From DATJXG01 sp035500455 (GTDB lineage: Bacteria; Acidobacteriota; Terriglobia; Terriglobales; Acidobacteriaceae): a stretch of 7,082 bases of DNA. Every line of letters begins with the position of its first letter. Positions within the stretch are counted from its first letter, which is position 1. Below are positions 1 through 5,916 of this stretch, in pieces. Made by a program: the position numbers and the translations under genes. Under the pieces are notes generated by a model. That model saw nothing but the letters and a program-made list of their open reading frames with translations. It was not told the DNA's origin and ran no database searches. The stretch lies in contig DATJXG010000158.1 of assembly GCA_035500455.1 (NCBI GenBank), positions 1 through 7,082 of the forward strand, in the 5' to 3' direction.

Positions 1-1
1 C

Positions 2-2932
2 AGCGCCGCGATCACCGTCGGTGCGAATACCGGCCTGGCCACGGCGGTGGGCGCCGGCTCGGCGACGATTTCCGCTGCAGTGAGCGGAACCAACACTGGA
101 GGCGGCACGGTCTCAAACTCGACCCTAGCGACCGTCTCCGCAGCGGTGCTGTCTTCCATTGCGCTCTCGCCCACAAAAACCAGTGTGGCTCCCGGCGCGA
201 CGCAGCAATACATCGCGACCGGAACTTACACCGACAGCACTACGGCCACCGTGGCGCCCAGCACGCTGGTCTTCGGCAGCGACAATATCGGCATCGCTAC
301 CATTGACGCTACAGGCATGGCCACCGGCGTCAACGGCGGCACCGCCAATATCCGAGCGTCATCCGGATCGATCACTTCTCCCCCGGTTCCGCTCTTAGTT
401 ACCGGACCGACTCTGGAATCGATCACCATCACGCCCAACAATCCTTCGATTCAGAAAGGAACTACACAGCAGTTCACTGCTACCGGCAACTACAGTGACG
501 GGACGCATCCAGATCTGACTACGAAGGTAACCTGGTCGGCGGGGCCGGCGGCGAATATCTCAATCAGCAATACGGCCGGCTCACAGGGTCTGGCGTCGGC
601 GCTGACGGTCGGGCCGGTAACGATTTCCGCGTCCTGGGGAGGGGCAACAGTTCAAGCCAGTGTGCCGGCGACGGTTACGCCACCGCCGCTCACTGCCATC
701 GCCGTGAATCCAGGCAGCATCAATCTGGGGCTCGGCGCAGAGCAGCAATACCAGGCGATCGGCACGTATGCGGACAACACGACCGCCGACATTACGAATC
801 AGGTGACCTGGATTTCCGGCAATACCTCGCTGGTGAGCATCAACGCCGCCGGCCTGGCGACGGTGCTGGGAACCAGCAGCACCGCCATCCCAATCACGGC
901 CAGCCTGGATGGGATCACCTCCAATCCTCCGGGGTTCCTCAGCGCGCTCGCCAGCCTGCCGAGGGTGTGTCCGGAAGCCACCATTGATATGAAAGTGCTG
1001 GTGGTTACCAACAACGCCGCCAACTATGTGGACCTGCCTGCCATCAAGCAGATTCTCGATTACATCGGCACGCCCTACACGGTAATGGACATCTCGGCGG
1101 TTTCGGCGAGTGCCCTTTCGGACGGCGCGTGCCACGGCTATTACCAGGGCGTGATCATGGCGTTCGCCAACGATATTTACAGCGCTGCCAATCTCTACAC
1201 CACGCTGAATACCTACGAGACTACCTTTAAAGTGCGGCAGGTGAACTGGTTCTTTAATCCCACGCCGGACTATGGCTTCAACTACGCAGCCAGCACAGTT
1301 CCTTCGACGACCACCTACACCGCGAACTTTACGGGAGATGCAGCAACGGTGTTCCCCAACATCAACACCGCAACGCCGCTTTCCATCTCGGGAGCGTTTA
1401 TCTACCTGTCACCGCTGTACACTCCCACGAACGGCGGCACGGTCACACCACTGCTCACCGACGCAGCGGGCAACGTTCTTTCGGAAATCTACGCGCCCGG
1501 TAATGGGCAGGAGATTCTCAGCCAGACCTTCGACAGCAACCAGTACCTTACCCACGATCTTGTGCTGGCCTACGGCCTGGTGAACTGGCTGACGAAGGGC
1601 GTCTTCCTCGGCGACTATCACGTCTATGCCGCCGCGCAGGTGGATGACTTCTTCATCAATGACGCGGAGTGGAAGCCAGGAACGCCGTGCACCGATCCGA
1701 TCACGCACGACCGCACTGCTTCCGACGCTTCTTTCCTCTCGAACTTCCGCCTCACGGGAGACGACATGACGCAACTCCTCGCCTGGCAGAACAGCCTGCA
1801 GTCGGACCCTTTACTGACCGGCTTCAAGCTGACTCTGGCCTTCAACGGCGTGGGCACGACCGGCAACACCGACTGGACGGGATTAGCCACCACCGGCCGC
1901 GACAATGACACCCTGTTAACCACACTGCCCAACTACGAGCAATACTTCCACTGGATCAGCCATACCTACGATCATCCCAATACGCTGAACGGATTGCACA
2001 AGTCCGACCCGGGCGGCGACACCGATAATCCGAAGGTCGATTCCATCGATCTGGAAATCCTCACCAACATGTTCGTCGCCAATGGCAGCGGGCAGAACCT
2101 GGATGTGGATCCCAGCGACACGACCCCGCCAGCCGGCGTGGTGCCGCTGAACTTCACCGACTTCAACCCCATCAACCTGGTGAGCCCGGGCGTGACCGGC
2201 CTGAACGACACCCTGGTTCCCAGCTACCTCTACGCCGATGGCATTCGTTACGTGGTGAGCGACACCTCGGTGCTCAATCAGCCGAACAATGGGCCGAATC
2301 CTTCACCCAATGTCGGCATCGTCAACAGCTACGCCACCGGTATCTATGAAGTGCCACGCTATCCCAACGACGTGTACTACAACGCTGCCAACTGGGCTGA
2401 CGATCAGGCCGAGTTCCACTGCATTTACGGCCCGGTTCCGGGCCCGGCACAACCGCCGTATGACACTTACAATGCGGCGCAGATCCTGGACTTCGTGAGC
2501 AACAGCTTCGTGGTGAACATGCTGAAGGGCGATATGGATCCGCAGATGTTCCATCAGCCCGATCTGCATTTCTCCGACAACGCCGCGGCCCTGGGCCTGA
2601 GCGGCACGCACTTGTCGTCGCTCATCAGCGATACCTACAACCAGACCTTCAGCAAGTACGAAGCGCTCTACAAACTGCCGGTGATCAGCCTGACGCTCGA
2701 TCAGTTGGGACAGGCCATGCAGAACCGGAATGAATACAACCTGTCGGGAGTGACCGCCAGCCTGACCGGCGTAGGCGGCTCCAGCCCGAGCATCAGCATT
2801 ACTACTCCGAACGGCGCGGCAATGGTCCCAGTGAGTGGACTGAACAGCAACGGAGCGGAGTCTTACGGAGGGAAGTTCATCTCGCATATTTCCATGACGG
2901 CGGGACAGACGGTGACGCTGCCCCTGCAGTAG
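2..2932 (+). CDS. Exported multi-domain protein: tandem Big_2 Ig-like domains plus Agd3/CE18-like polysaccharide deacetylase (5'-partial)
   Basis: The frame is open from the window edge, so the true start and any signal peptide lie upstream. The first in-frame start-like codon is GTG at 47. Residues below are numbered from the codon at position 2 (976 visible). The end of one Ig-like domain is followed by three Big_2-type repeats at about 50-135, 138-224 and 230-312, each with the pattern 'I-x-x-P... G-x-x-Q-Q-Y/F-x-A-x-G-x-Y-x-D'. From about 325 the protein follows the Agd3 order: a beta-rich region starting MKVLVVTNN (CBM87-like), then the catalytic part. That part has VDDFF (D548, D549), H650-W-I-S-H654-T-Y-D-H658, VPRYPN around R786, and MFHQPDL around H851. 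D plus H-x3-H is the expected metal site of such deacetylases. Agd3 N-deacetylates the fungal exopolysaccharide galactosaminogalactan; the bacterial substrate here is unknown. The protein probably works outside the cell on an amino-sugar polymer, with the Ig domains as a spacer or adhesive stalk. Family assignment is from remembered motif order, not a search. Confidence 0.82.
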   Translation, partial: SAAITVGANTGLATAVGAGSATISAAVSGTNTGGGTVSNSTLATVSAAVLSSIALSPTKTSVAPGATQQYIATGTYTDSTTATVAPSTLVFGSDNIGIATIDATGMATGVNGGTANIRASSGSITSPPVPLLVTGPTLESITITPNNPSIQKGTTQQFTATGNYSDGTHPDLTTKVTWSAGPAANISISNTAGSQGLASALTVGPVTISASWGGATVQASVPATVTPPPLTAIAVNPGSINLGLGAEQQYQAIGTYADNTTADITNQVTWISGNTSLVSINAAGLATVLGTSSTAIPITASLDGITSNPPGFLSALASLPRVCPEATIDMKVLVVTNNAANYVDLPAIKQILDYIGTPYTVMDISAVSASALSDGACHGYYQGVIMAFANDIYSAANLYTTLNTYETTFKVRQVNWFFNPTPDYGFNYAASTVPSTTTYTANFTGDAATVFPNINTATPLSISGAFIYLSPLYTPTNGGTVTPLLTDAAGNVLSEIYAPGNGQEILSQTFDSNQYLTHDLVLAYGLVNWLTKGVFLGDYHVYAAAQVDDFFINDAEWKPGTPCTDPITHDRTASDASFLSNFRLTGDDMTQLLAWQNSLQSDPLLTGFKLTLAFNGVGTTGNTDWTGLATTGRDNDTLLTTLPNYEQYFHWISHTYDHPNTLNGLHKSDPGGDTDNPKVDSIDLEILTNMFVANGSGQNLDVDPSDTTPPAGVVPLNFTDFNPINLVSPGVTGLNDTLVPSYLYADGIRYVVSDTSVLNQPNNGPNPSPNVGIVNSYATGIYEVPRYPNDVYYNAANWADDQAEFHCIYGPVPGPAQPPYDTYNAAQILDFVSNSFVVNMLKGDMDPQMFHQPDLHFSDNAAALGLSGTHLSSLISDTYNQTFSKYEALYKLPVISLTLDQLGQAMQNRNEYNLSGVTASLTGVGGSSPSISITTPNGAAMVPVSGLNSNGAESYGGKFISHISMTAGQTVTLPLQ

Positions 2933-2941
2933 AAAGGAGGT
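2933..2941 (+). promoter_or_regulatory. Orphan Shine-Dalgarno-like sequence
   Basis: AAAGGAGGT follows the deacetylase stop codon directly and is a near-perfect complement of the usual 16S rRNA 3' tail. No convincing gene follows. The nearest start-like codon, GTG at 2957, is 15 nt away, and its 73-codon frame runs straight through a GC hairpin and a repeat. It may be the remnant of a lost downstream gene or chance. Confidence 0.35.
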
Positions 2942-2976
2942 AGAGAGACAGTCGTTGTGGTTGAAAACGTGAAAAA

Positions 2977-2999
2977 GGGCCTCGCCCCGCGCGAGGCCC
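2977..2999. terminator. Hairpin, probable transcription terminator
   Basis: A perfect 9-bp stem (GGGCCTCGC / GCGAGGCCC) encloses a 5-nt loop, 44 nt after the deacetylase stop. On the plus strand no T-run follows (GCTTACC). On the minus strand the stem is followed by TTTTTC, the canonical intrinsic-terminator form. It could therefore end minus-strand transcripts coming from the Tyr-rich gene, or act weakly in both directions. Confidence 0.6.
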
Positions 3000-3031
3000 G
3001 CTTACCCGATGACGGCGGTTGCATCGTTCGT

Positions 3032-3124
3032 CATCCCGAGCCAAGCGAGGGATCTGGGTTCTCTCTGCAAAGGGCGATGTACAGACGGATACGGGAACCG
3101 GGATCCCTCGCTTGGCTCGGGATG
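3032..3124. repeat. Long inverted-repeat element with perfect 23-bp arms
   Basis: The arms at 3032-3054 and 3102-3124 are exact reverse complements; each arm begins or ends in CATCCCGAGCC / GGCTCGGGATG. Pairing continues inward to 3063/3093 with one mismatch and two G-T wobbles, giving a stem of about 32 positions around a 29-nt loop. Arms of this type, translating as 'HPEPSEG' or 'IPSQARD', are remembered as a dispersed family in Acidobacteriota and other soil bacteria. No transposase or target-site duplication is evident. The element produces several false short reading frames on both strands. Confidence 0.8.
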
Positions 3125-3203
3125 GCAGCAGCCTTTTCAGGAGGCACTTCGGGAGCAAATCGAGGTCCGAGAAAATAAGAAGCGAAGATGAGTGGGAAAT
3201 GAA

Positions 3204-3225
3204 AGGCCCCGCGGAAGCGGAGCCT
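3204..3225. terminator. Hairpin with GGAA loop, probable terminator of the Tyr-rich gene
   Basis: A stem of nine positions with one C-A mismatch (AGGCCCCGC / GCGGAGCCT) closes on a GGAA tetraloop. It is flanked by GGGAAA (3194-3199) and TTTCCC (3227-3232), which can extend the structure. Reading on the minus strand, the stem is followed by TTTCATTTCCC, so it could terminate the minus-strand gene that stops at 3360, about 135 nt earlier. The T-tract is interrupted. Confidence 0.45.
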
Positions 3226-3255
3226 GTTTCCCTTCATTCGGCCAGCGACAACCAC

Positions 3256-3293
3256 CTCAGCGAACTCTGCGGAAGTTCTCAGCGTCCTCGGCG
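3256..3293. repeat. Degenerate CTCNGCG repeat block
   Basis: Four heptamers CTCAGCG, CTCTGCG, CTCAGCG and CTCGGCG start at 3256, 3265, 3278 and 3287. The spacing of 9, 13 and 9 makes two 22-bp-phased pairs. It resembles a short low-complexity dispersed repeat seen between genes in similar genomes; that comparison is from memory. It lies in the long gene-free stretch 2933-3359. Confidence 0.5.
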
Positions 3294-3340
3294 CTTTAAG
3301 ATTTCCGCTTACCCTATCTAACCTGCTACTTCAAGCAGAA

Positions 3341-3352
3341 CGCCCTAGGGCG
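3341..3352. repeat. Perfect 12-bp palindrome after the Tyr-rich gene
   Basis: CGCCCTAGGGCG is its own reverse complement and lies 8 nt beyond the minus-strand stop codon at 3360. It may be a short 3' stem or a protein site, but no loop or T-run supports a terminator. Confidence 0.35.
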
Positions 3353-3359
3353 GCAATCC

Positions 3360-3683
3360 TTACCGGCGCCCCCAATACCGTGGGTGGGCAACGTAGCCGC
3401 GAGAGTACACTCTGCCTGGGTACACATACGGCCGATGATAGTAGCCGTAAGGCCGCGCGCGATATACATACGCGGGAGCGTAAGCGTAAGGCCGAGGATA
3501 GCCATAGTACCCAACATAAGCCCGTGGCGCATACGCGTACGGATATGGATACACCGGACGCGCGTACACTGGCCCGACTCCCACTCCTACCCCGACAACG
3601 ACTCCAGCACTAGCCTTAGCAGGACTGAACAGAACCAGCATGACGGCCAATCCGAATAATGACAGTGCAGCTTTTTTCACCAT
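3360..3683 (-). CDS. Small exported Tyr/Pro/Arg-rich protein, function unknown
   Basis: The protein has 107 residues. Residues 1-26 form a clear Sec signal peptide: MVKK, a hydrophobic core, then AKASA with likely cleavage after A26. The mature 81 residues start with a Gly/Val run (GVVVGVGVGVG). A low-complexity segment follows with 21 Tyr, 12 Pro and 11 Arg, no Cys, and two copies of PYAYAP. No catalytic domain is visible. The start was placed at 3683 because GGAGG (3696-3692) lies 8 nt before it; another ATG at 3698 has its only purine-rich run touching the codon. Such proteins are often annotated as hypothetical or YXWGXW-like; an envelope or matrix role is possible but unproven. Its plus-strand neighbour (3826) is divergent, and hairpins at 3204-3225 and 2977-2999 could end its message. 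Confidence 0.75.
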   Translation of the reverse strand: MVKKAALSLFGLAVMLVLFSPAKASAGVVVGVGVGVGPVYARPVYPYPYAYAPRAYVGYYGYPRPYAYAPAYVYRARPYGYYHRPYVYPGRVYSRGYVAHPRYWGRR

Positions 3684-3709
3684 TTGCGTATCCTCCATCC
3701 TTCGTAAAA

Positions 3710-3737
3710 TGAAACCCGGCGGCGGCTGAAAAGTTCC
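3710..3737 (-). promoter_or_regulatory. Possible ECF-sigma-type promoter of the Tyr-rich gene
   Basis: On the minus strand GGAACTT (3737-3731) is followed after 15 nt by GTTTCA (3715-3710). GGAACTT is the classic -35 of many extracytoplasmic-function sigma factors; the -10 fit is only partial. A start near 3703 would leave a leader of about 20 nt carrying the GGAGG ribosome site, which fits the geometry. Confidence 0.3.
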
Positions 3738-3825
3738 TGCGCCAGGAGAACGCGTTGCGCGGCTTTACATTTCCTGACACAATGCCGACCGGAGTAACCA
3801 TCGCCTAATTACCCGAGGTGCGACC

Positions 3826-4200
3826 ATGCTCGCGGGAAACAAGATGGTTGGATTTGTCATTACTACCGACTTCGACAGAGCCCGCGCCTTCTACGAAGAG
3901 AAATTGGGCTTCCAGTTCGAGAGCCTCGATCAGTTTGCCCTGGCGCTGCGGGCCGGTGAAAATCAGATTCGGATTGCCAAGGCGCCCTCCTTCACGGCCG
4001 CTCGGCACACCGTGATGGGTTGGGAAGTGCAGAACATTGAAACGATTGTGGAGTGGCTGGTGGGGCGGGGTGTGACTATGGAGAAATATCCCTTCGTGCA
4101 GGACCAGGAGCGGGGAATCTGGACAGCGCCCGGCGGCAGTAAGGTCGCCTGGTTCAAAGATCCCGACGGCAATGTGCTTTCCGTAAGCCAGCACACGTAG
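3826..4200 (+). CDS. VOC family protein (glyoxalase / bleomycin-resistance / dioxygenase fold)
   Basis: The protein has 124 residues, usual for a single-chain VOC protein with two beta-alpha-beta-beta-beta modules. Module one carries D15-F-D-R-A-R-A-F-Y-E and LGF (27-29); module two carries the T62-V-M-G-W-E strand, RGV (81-83) and the signature WFKDPDGN (109-116) near the end. It is probably cytoplasmic and most likely dimeric. The fold covers metal-dependent lyases, dioxygenases and drug-binding proteins, and the substrate cannot be read from sequence. The usual metal-binding His near the N-terminus is not obvious, while H61 and E67 are possible ligands. GAGG at 3815-3818 sits 7 nt before ATG 3826 and supports that start over the ATG at 3844. 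Its stop codon lies inside the repeat at 4197-4265. It is transcribed alone, converging on the SPFH gene. Confidence 0.88.
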   Translation: MLAGNKMVGFVITTDFDRARAFYEEKLGFQFESLDQFALALRAGENQIRIAKAPSFTAARHTVMGWEVQNIETIVEWLVGRGVTMEKYPFVQDQERGIWTAPGGSKVAWFKDPDGNVLSVSQHT

Positions 4201-4265
4201 CCGCGCGGCATCTTGCCGCCAGCACGCGGTTACCGGCAACAAGGCCGGCGGGACGCCGGCGCTAC
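4197..4265. repeat. Dispersed-type palindromic repeat between convergent genes
   Basis: The 69-bp segment is bounded by GTAGC (4197-4201) and GCTAC (4261-4265), a perfect terminal inverted repeat. It contains two triloop hairpins: GCGGCA-TCT-TGCCGC (4205-4219) and GCCGGCG-GGA-CGCCGGC (4244-4260). The terminal GTAG and CTAC supply the stop codons of the VOC gene and the SPFH gene. It resembles a repeat whose consensus ends 'GGACGCCGGCGCTAC' in many environmental genomes (from memory). The strong hairpins may also act as a bidirectional transcript end. Confidence 0.65.
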
Positions 4266-5191
4266 TGGCTCAGCTGGGAGACCTTCTCCCCGATCATCAC
4301 CGCCTCCTGCATTTGCTTGAACAAATCGCCGATGGCCGAGGGCGAGTGCGAGACAAAAATCGTATTGCTCTTGTCCTGCGCACCGATTTCTTTCATGGTG
4401 TCCAGGTATTGGGTCACCAGCACCAGCATCATCACATCTTTGGGAGTCGCCCCTTCCACCGCGGCGGAAAAAGCCTCCACTGACTGCTTCAGCCCTTCAA
4501 TGATCGCCTTGCGCTGGTTGGCAATTCCCTGCCCCTGCAGCGCCTTGCTCTCGGCTTCTGCCTCCGCCTGCTTCACTTTCAGGATCTTCTCGGCCTCGCC
4601 GCGCGCGCTGGCCGCCACCTGCTCGCGCTGCGCCGCGTTGATTTCGTTCATCGCGGCCTTCACTTTCTCATCCGGTTTGATATCGGTGACCAGCGCCTGA
4701 TCGATGGCATATCCATAGGTCTGCATCACGTCGCTGAGGCCATCCTTAATCGCCACTGCGATATCCGATTGCTGCAGAAAGGCATCGTCAAGATTCATCT
4801 TGGGCACGTGACCCAGGATGACGTTGAAAACATACGACGCGATCTGCTGGGTCGGGCTGGCCAGCTTGTAATAGGCTTCATACACGTGAGTGGGGATGAC
4901 GTGGTATTGCACCGAGACCGGAATCTTCACGAAGACGTTGTCTTTGGTTTTTGTCTCGACGTCGAGCGCGAGTTGCTGCACCCGCAGATCCATGCGCCCC
5001 GCAATCTGGTCGAGCCAGGGCAGCTTGAAGTTAATACCGGCGTTGGCCACACGGAGAAAGCGGCCCATACGCTGGATGACCACAGCTTCGGCGGTCCGCA
5101 CCTGAAAGAAGCCGCTCAGGATGGTGCCGAGCAGGAACAGCGCTGCTATTCCATAGAAGAAATACAAGAAGGCCTGCGAAACCGCATCCAT
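4262..5191 (-). CDS. SPFH/Band 7 membrane protein, HIR-like (stomatin/prohibitin superfamily)
   Basis: The protein has 309 residues. It is anchored by one N-terminal membrane segment (about 8-29). An SPFH domain follows (about 30-180), including VVIQRMGRF, INFKLPWLD and VQQLALDVET. Next comes a charged, Ala/Glu/Lys-rich predicted coiled coil (about 182-222). The C-terminal part has GIANQRKAIIEGL (222-234), ATPKDVMMLVLVTQYLDTMKEIG (248-270) and IFVSHSP (278-284). This tail matches the plant hypersensitive-induced-response (HIR) proteins more closely than HflK/HflC or QmcA, by recall. Such proteins form large oligomeric rings that organise membrane microdomains or modulate membrane proteases. 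No NfeD-type partner is adjacent. Start ATG 5191 has AAGGAG (5206-5201) 9 nt upstream, and an in-frame TGA at 5197-5195 rules out a longer form. Confidence 0.93.
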   Translation of the reverse strand: MDAVSQAFLYFFYGIAALFLLGTILSGFFQVRTAEAVVIQRMGRFLRVANAGINFKLPWLDQIAGRMDLRVQQLALDVETKTKDNVFVKIPVSVQYHVIPTHVYEAYYKLASPTQQIASYVFNVILGHVPKMNLDDAFLQQSDIAVAIKDGLSDVMQTYGYAIDQALVTDIKPDEKVKAAMNEINAAQREQVAASARGEAEKILKVKQAEAEAESKALQGQGIANQRKAIIEGLKQSVEAFSAAVEGATPKDVMMLVLVTQYLDTMKEIGAQDKSNTIFVSHSPSAIGDLFKQMQEAVMIGEKVSQLSQ

Positions 5192-5194
5192 AAA

Positions 5195-5251
5195 TCAACT
5201 CTCCTTGCTGACCGAGGCAGTCTCCGCGGAACTCGGAATTGCAGGCATCAT
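5195..5251 (-). CDS. Possible 18-residue leader ORF before the SPFH gene
   Basis: On the minus strand ATG 5251 opens MMPAIPSSAETASVSKES and stops at TGA 5197-5195, 3 nt before the SPFH start and in the same frame. GGAGG (5265-5261) lies 9 nt before its ATG, a good ribosome site, and it covers the Shine-Dalgarno of the SPFH gene, so translation could be coupled. The same DNA also fits a promoter (5247-5275), and both readings cannot easily hold. No homology is recognised. Confidence 0.25.
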   Translation of the reverse strand: MMPAIPSSAETASVSKES

Positions 5252-5275
5252 AGCCGTTCGCCTCCCTTCCGACAA
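5247..5275 (-). promoter_or_regulatory. Candidate sigma-70 promoter for the SPFH gene
   Basis: On the minus strand TTGTCG (5275-5270) is separated by exactly 17 nt from TATGAT (5252-5247), matching 4/6 and 5/6 of the consensus. A start near 5240 would give a leader of about 50 nt with the AAGGAG site near its end. Confidence 0.45.
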
Positions 5276-5304
5276 TTGACTTTCGTACCTCCTGACCGCG
5301 CTGA

Positions 5305-5332
5305 GAACTGGGAACCGGGAACTGACAACTGG
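5305..5332. repeat. Tandem heptamer repeat (GAACTGG-type, four units)
   Basis: GAACTGG, GAACCGG, GAACTGA and CAACTGG follow each other without gaps in the spacer between the SPFH and acetyltransferase genes. Heptad arrays of this type are remembered as dispersed low-complexity repeats in Acidobacteriota-like genomes. When translated they give spurious peptides such as NWEPGTDNW. Confidence 0.65.
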
Positions 5333-5348
5333 GGTTTACCCAAACCCC
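5331..5348. terminator. GGGGTTT/AAACCCC hairpin, possible transcript end
   Basis: A perfect 7-bp stem with loop ACCC begins in the last repeat unit and lies 32 nt past the acetyltransferase stop codon on the minus strand. No T-run follows in either direction, so it may be a 3' protective stem rather than a true intrinsic terminator. Confidence 0.35.
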
Positions 5349-5379
5349 TACCCGGCCGGTCAGAGTTACGGCAGGCGGA

Positions 5380-5889
5380 TCAGGGCTGCAGCAAGTAAGA
5401 AGGGTGCATCTCTCCGGTCGGCGGGTAGAGTTCGTGATGCGTGTAACAAAATCCAAGTTTCTGCAAGACGTGGCACGAGGCGGCATTCTTCGGGTCGTGC
5501 GCCGCGAAAATACTCTTTGCGCCGAGGGACCGAAAGGCAAATTCAATTACGGCGCGCGCCGCCTCCTCGGCTAATCCCTGGCCCCAGAAGGCGCGCCGCA
5601 AATGAAACCCCAGCTCCGGAATTAGTTCCTTGTGGGGCCGCAGGCCGGCGCATCCCACATGCTCATCTGTCGAAAGCAGAAATATCGGCCAGTACTGGAT
5701 GCCGTAGTTCCCCTGTCTGTCGATTTCCAGTTTCAGCCGCGCTGCCACCTGCTCCGGCGAAAATGGCCCACCGATATAGCGGGTAACATCGGGATCGCCC
5801 CAGAGGCCGAGAGCCAGGGGCAGATCGTCCTCGCTCCAATGGCGGCATCCCAGGCGGTTTGTTTTCAGGAAATAGGGGTCGGGCTGCAT
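5380..5889 (-). CDS. GNAT family N-acetyltransferase (RimJ/RimL type)
   Basis: The protein has 169 residues, normal for the family, and probably transfers acetyl from acetyl-CoA to an amine. The N-terminal part reads TNRLGCRHWSEDDL (10-23) and DPDVTRYIGG (32-41), typical of RimJ/RimL-like enzymes. The acetyl-CoA loop is RRAFWGQGLAEEA (98-110), and the C-terminal signature is N135-A-A-S138 to LQKLGF (142-147). The family includes ribosomal-protein N-terminal acetyltransferases and many small-molecule enzymes; the substrate is unknown. ATG 5889 is the first start after an in-frame TAA seven codons upstream. No Shine-Dalgarno is visible before it. It begins 27 nt after the toxin stop on the same strand, so read-through transcription from the toxin-antitoxin promoter is plausible. 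Confidence 0.9.
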   Translation of the reverse strand: MQPDPYFLKTNRLGCRHWSEDDLPLALGLWGDPDVTRYIGGPFSPEQVAARLKLEIDRQGNYGIQYWPIFLLSTDEHVGCAGLRPHKELIPELGFHLRRAFWGQGLAEEAARAVIEFAFRSLGAKSIFAAHDPKNAASCHVLQKLGFCYTHHELYPPTGEMHPSYLLQP

Positions 5890-5916
5890 CGCGGTTTGTG
5901 AAAGGTGTTATCTGGC

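Noticed and set aside
581..1135. 184-codon minus-strand frame opposite the Ig/deacetylase gene
   Set aside because: It lies inside a clearly coding gene, is Arg/Gly/His-rich as expected of a complement of GC-rich coding DNA, and has no recognisable domain.
2303..2887. 194-codon minus-strand frame opposite the deacetylase C-terminus
   Set aside because: It is fully antisense to conserved catalytic motifs, with no recognisable family; a codon-bias shadow.
3005..3130. CRISPR array or insertion sequence
   Set aside because: There are only two arms, in inverted rather than direct orientation, with no spacers and no transposase frame.
2957..3321. Several overlapping short frames (60-100 codons) on both strands
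   Set aside because: They translate the inverted-repeat element (HPEPSEG, IPSQARD, SRAKRGI peptides) and hairpins, a well-known source of false genes.
3684..3698. ATG at 3698 as start of the Tyr-rich protein
   Set aside because: The purine run abuts the codon with no spacing, and five polar residues would precede the signal peptide; ATG 3683 has a well-spaced GGAGG.
3726..3825. Promoter for the VOC gene
   Set aside because: TTGCGC/CACAAT with 17-nt spacing matches only 3/6 and 4/6 of consensus, too weak to annotate.
4769..5398. 209-codon plus-strand frame opposite the SPFH gene
   Set aside because: It is antisense to a strongly conserved protein and runs into the heptad repeat, translating as NWEPGTDNW.
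5031..5546. 171-codon minus-strand frame between SPFH and acetyltransferase genes
   Set aside because: It overlaps both real genes in another frame and crosses the repeat and hairpin; no domain is recognised.
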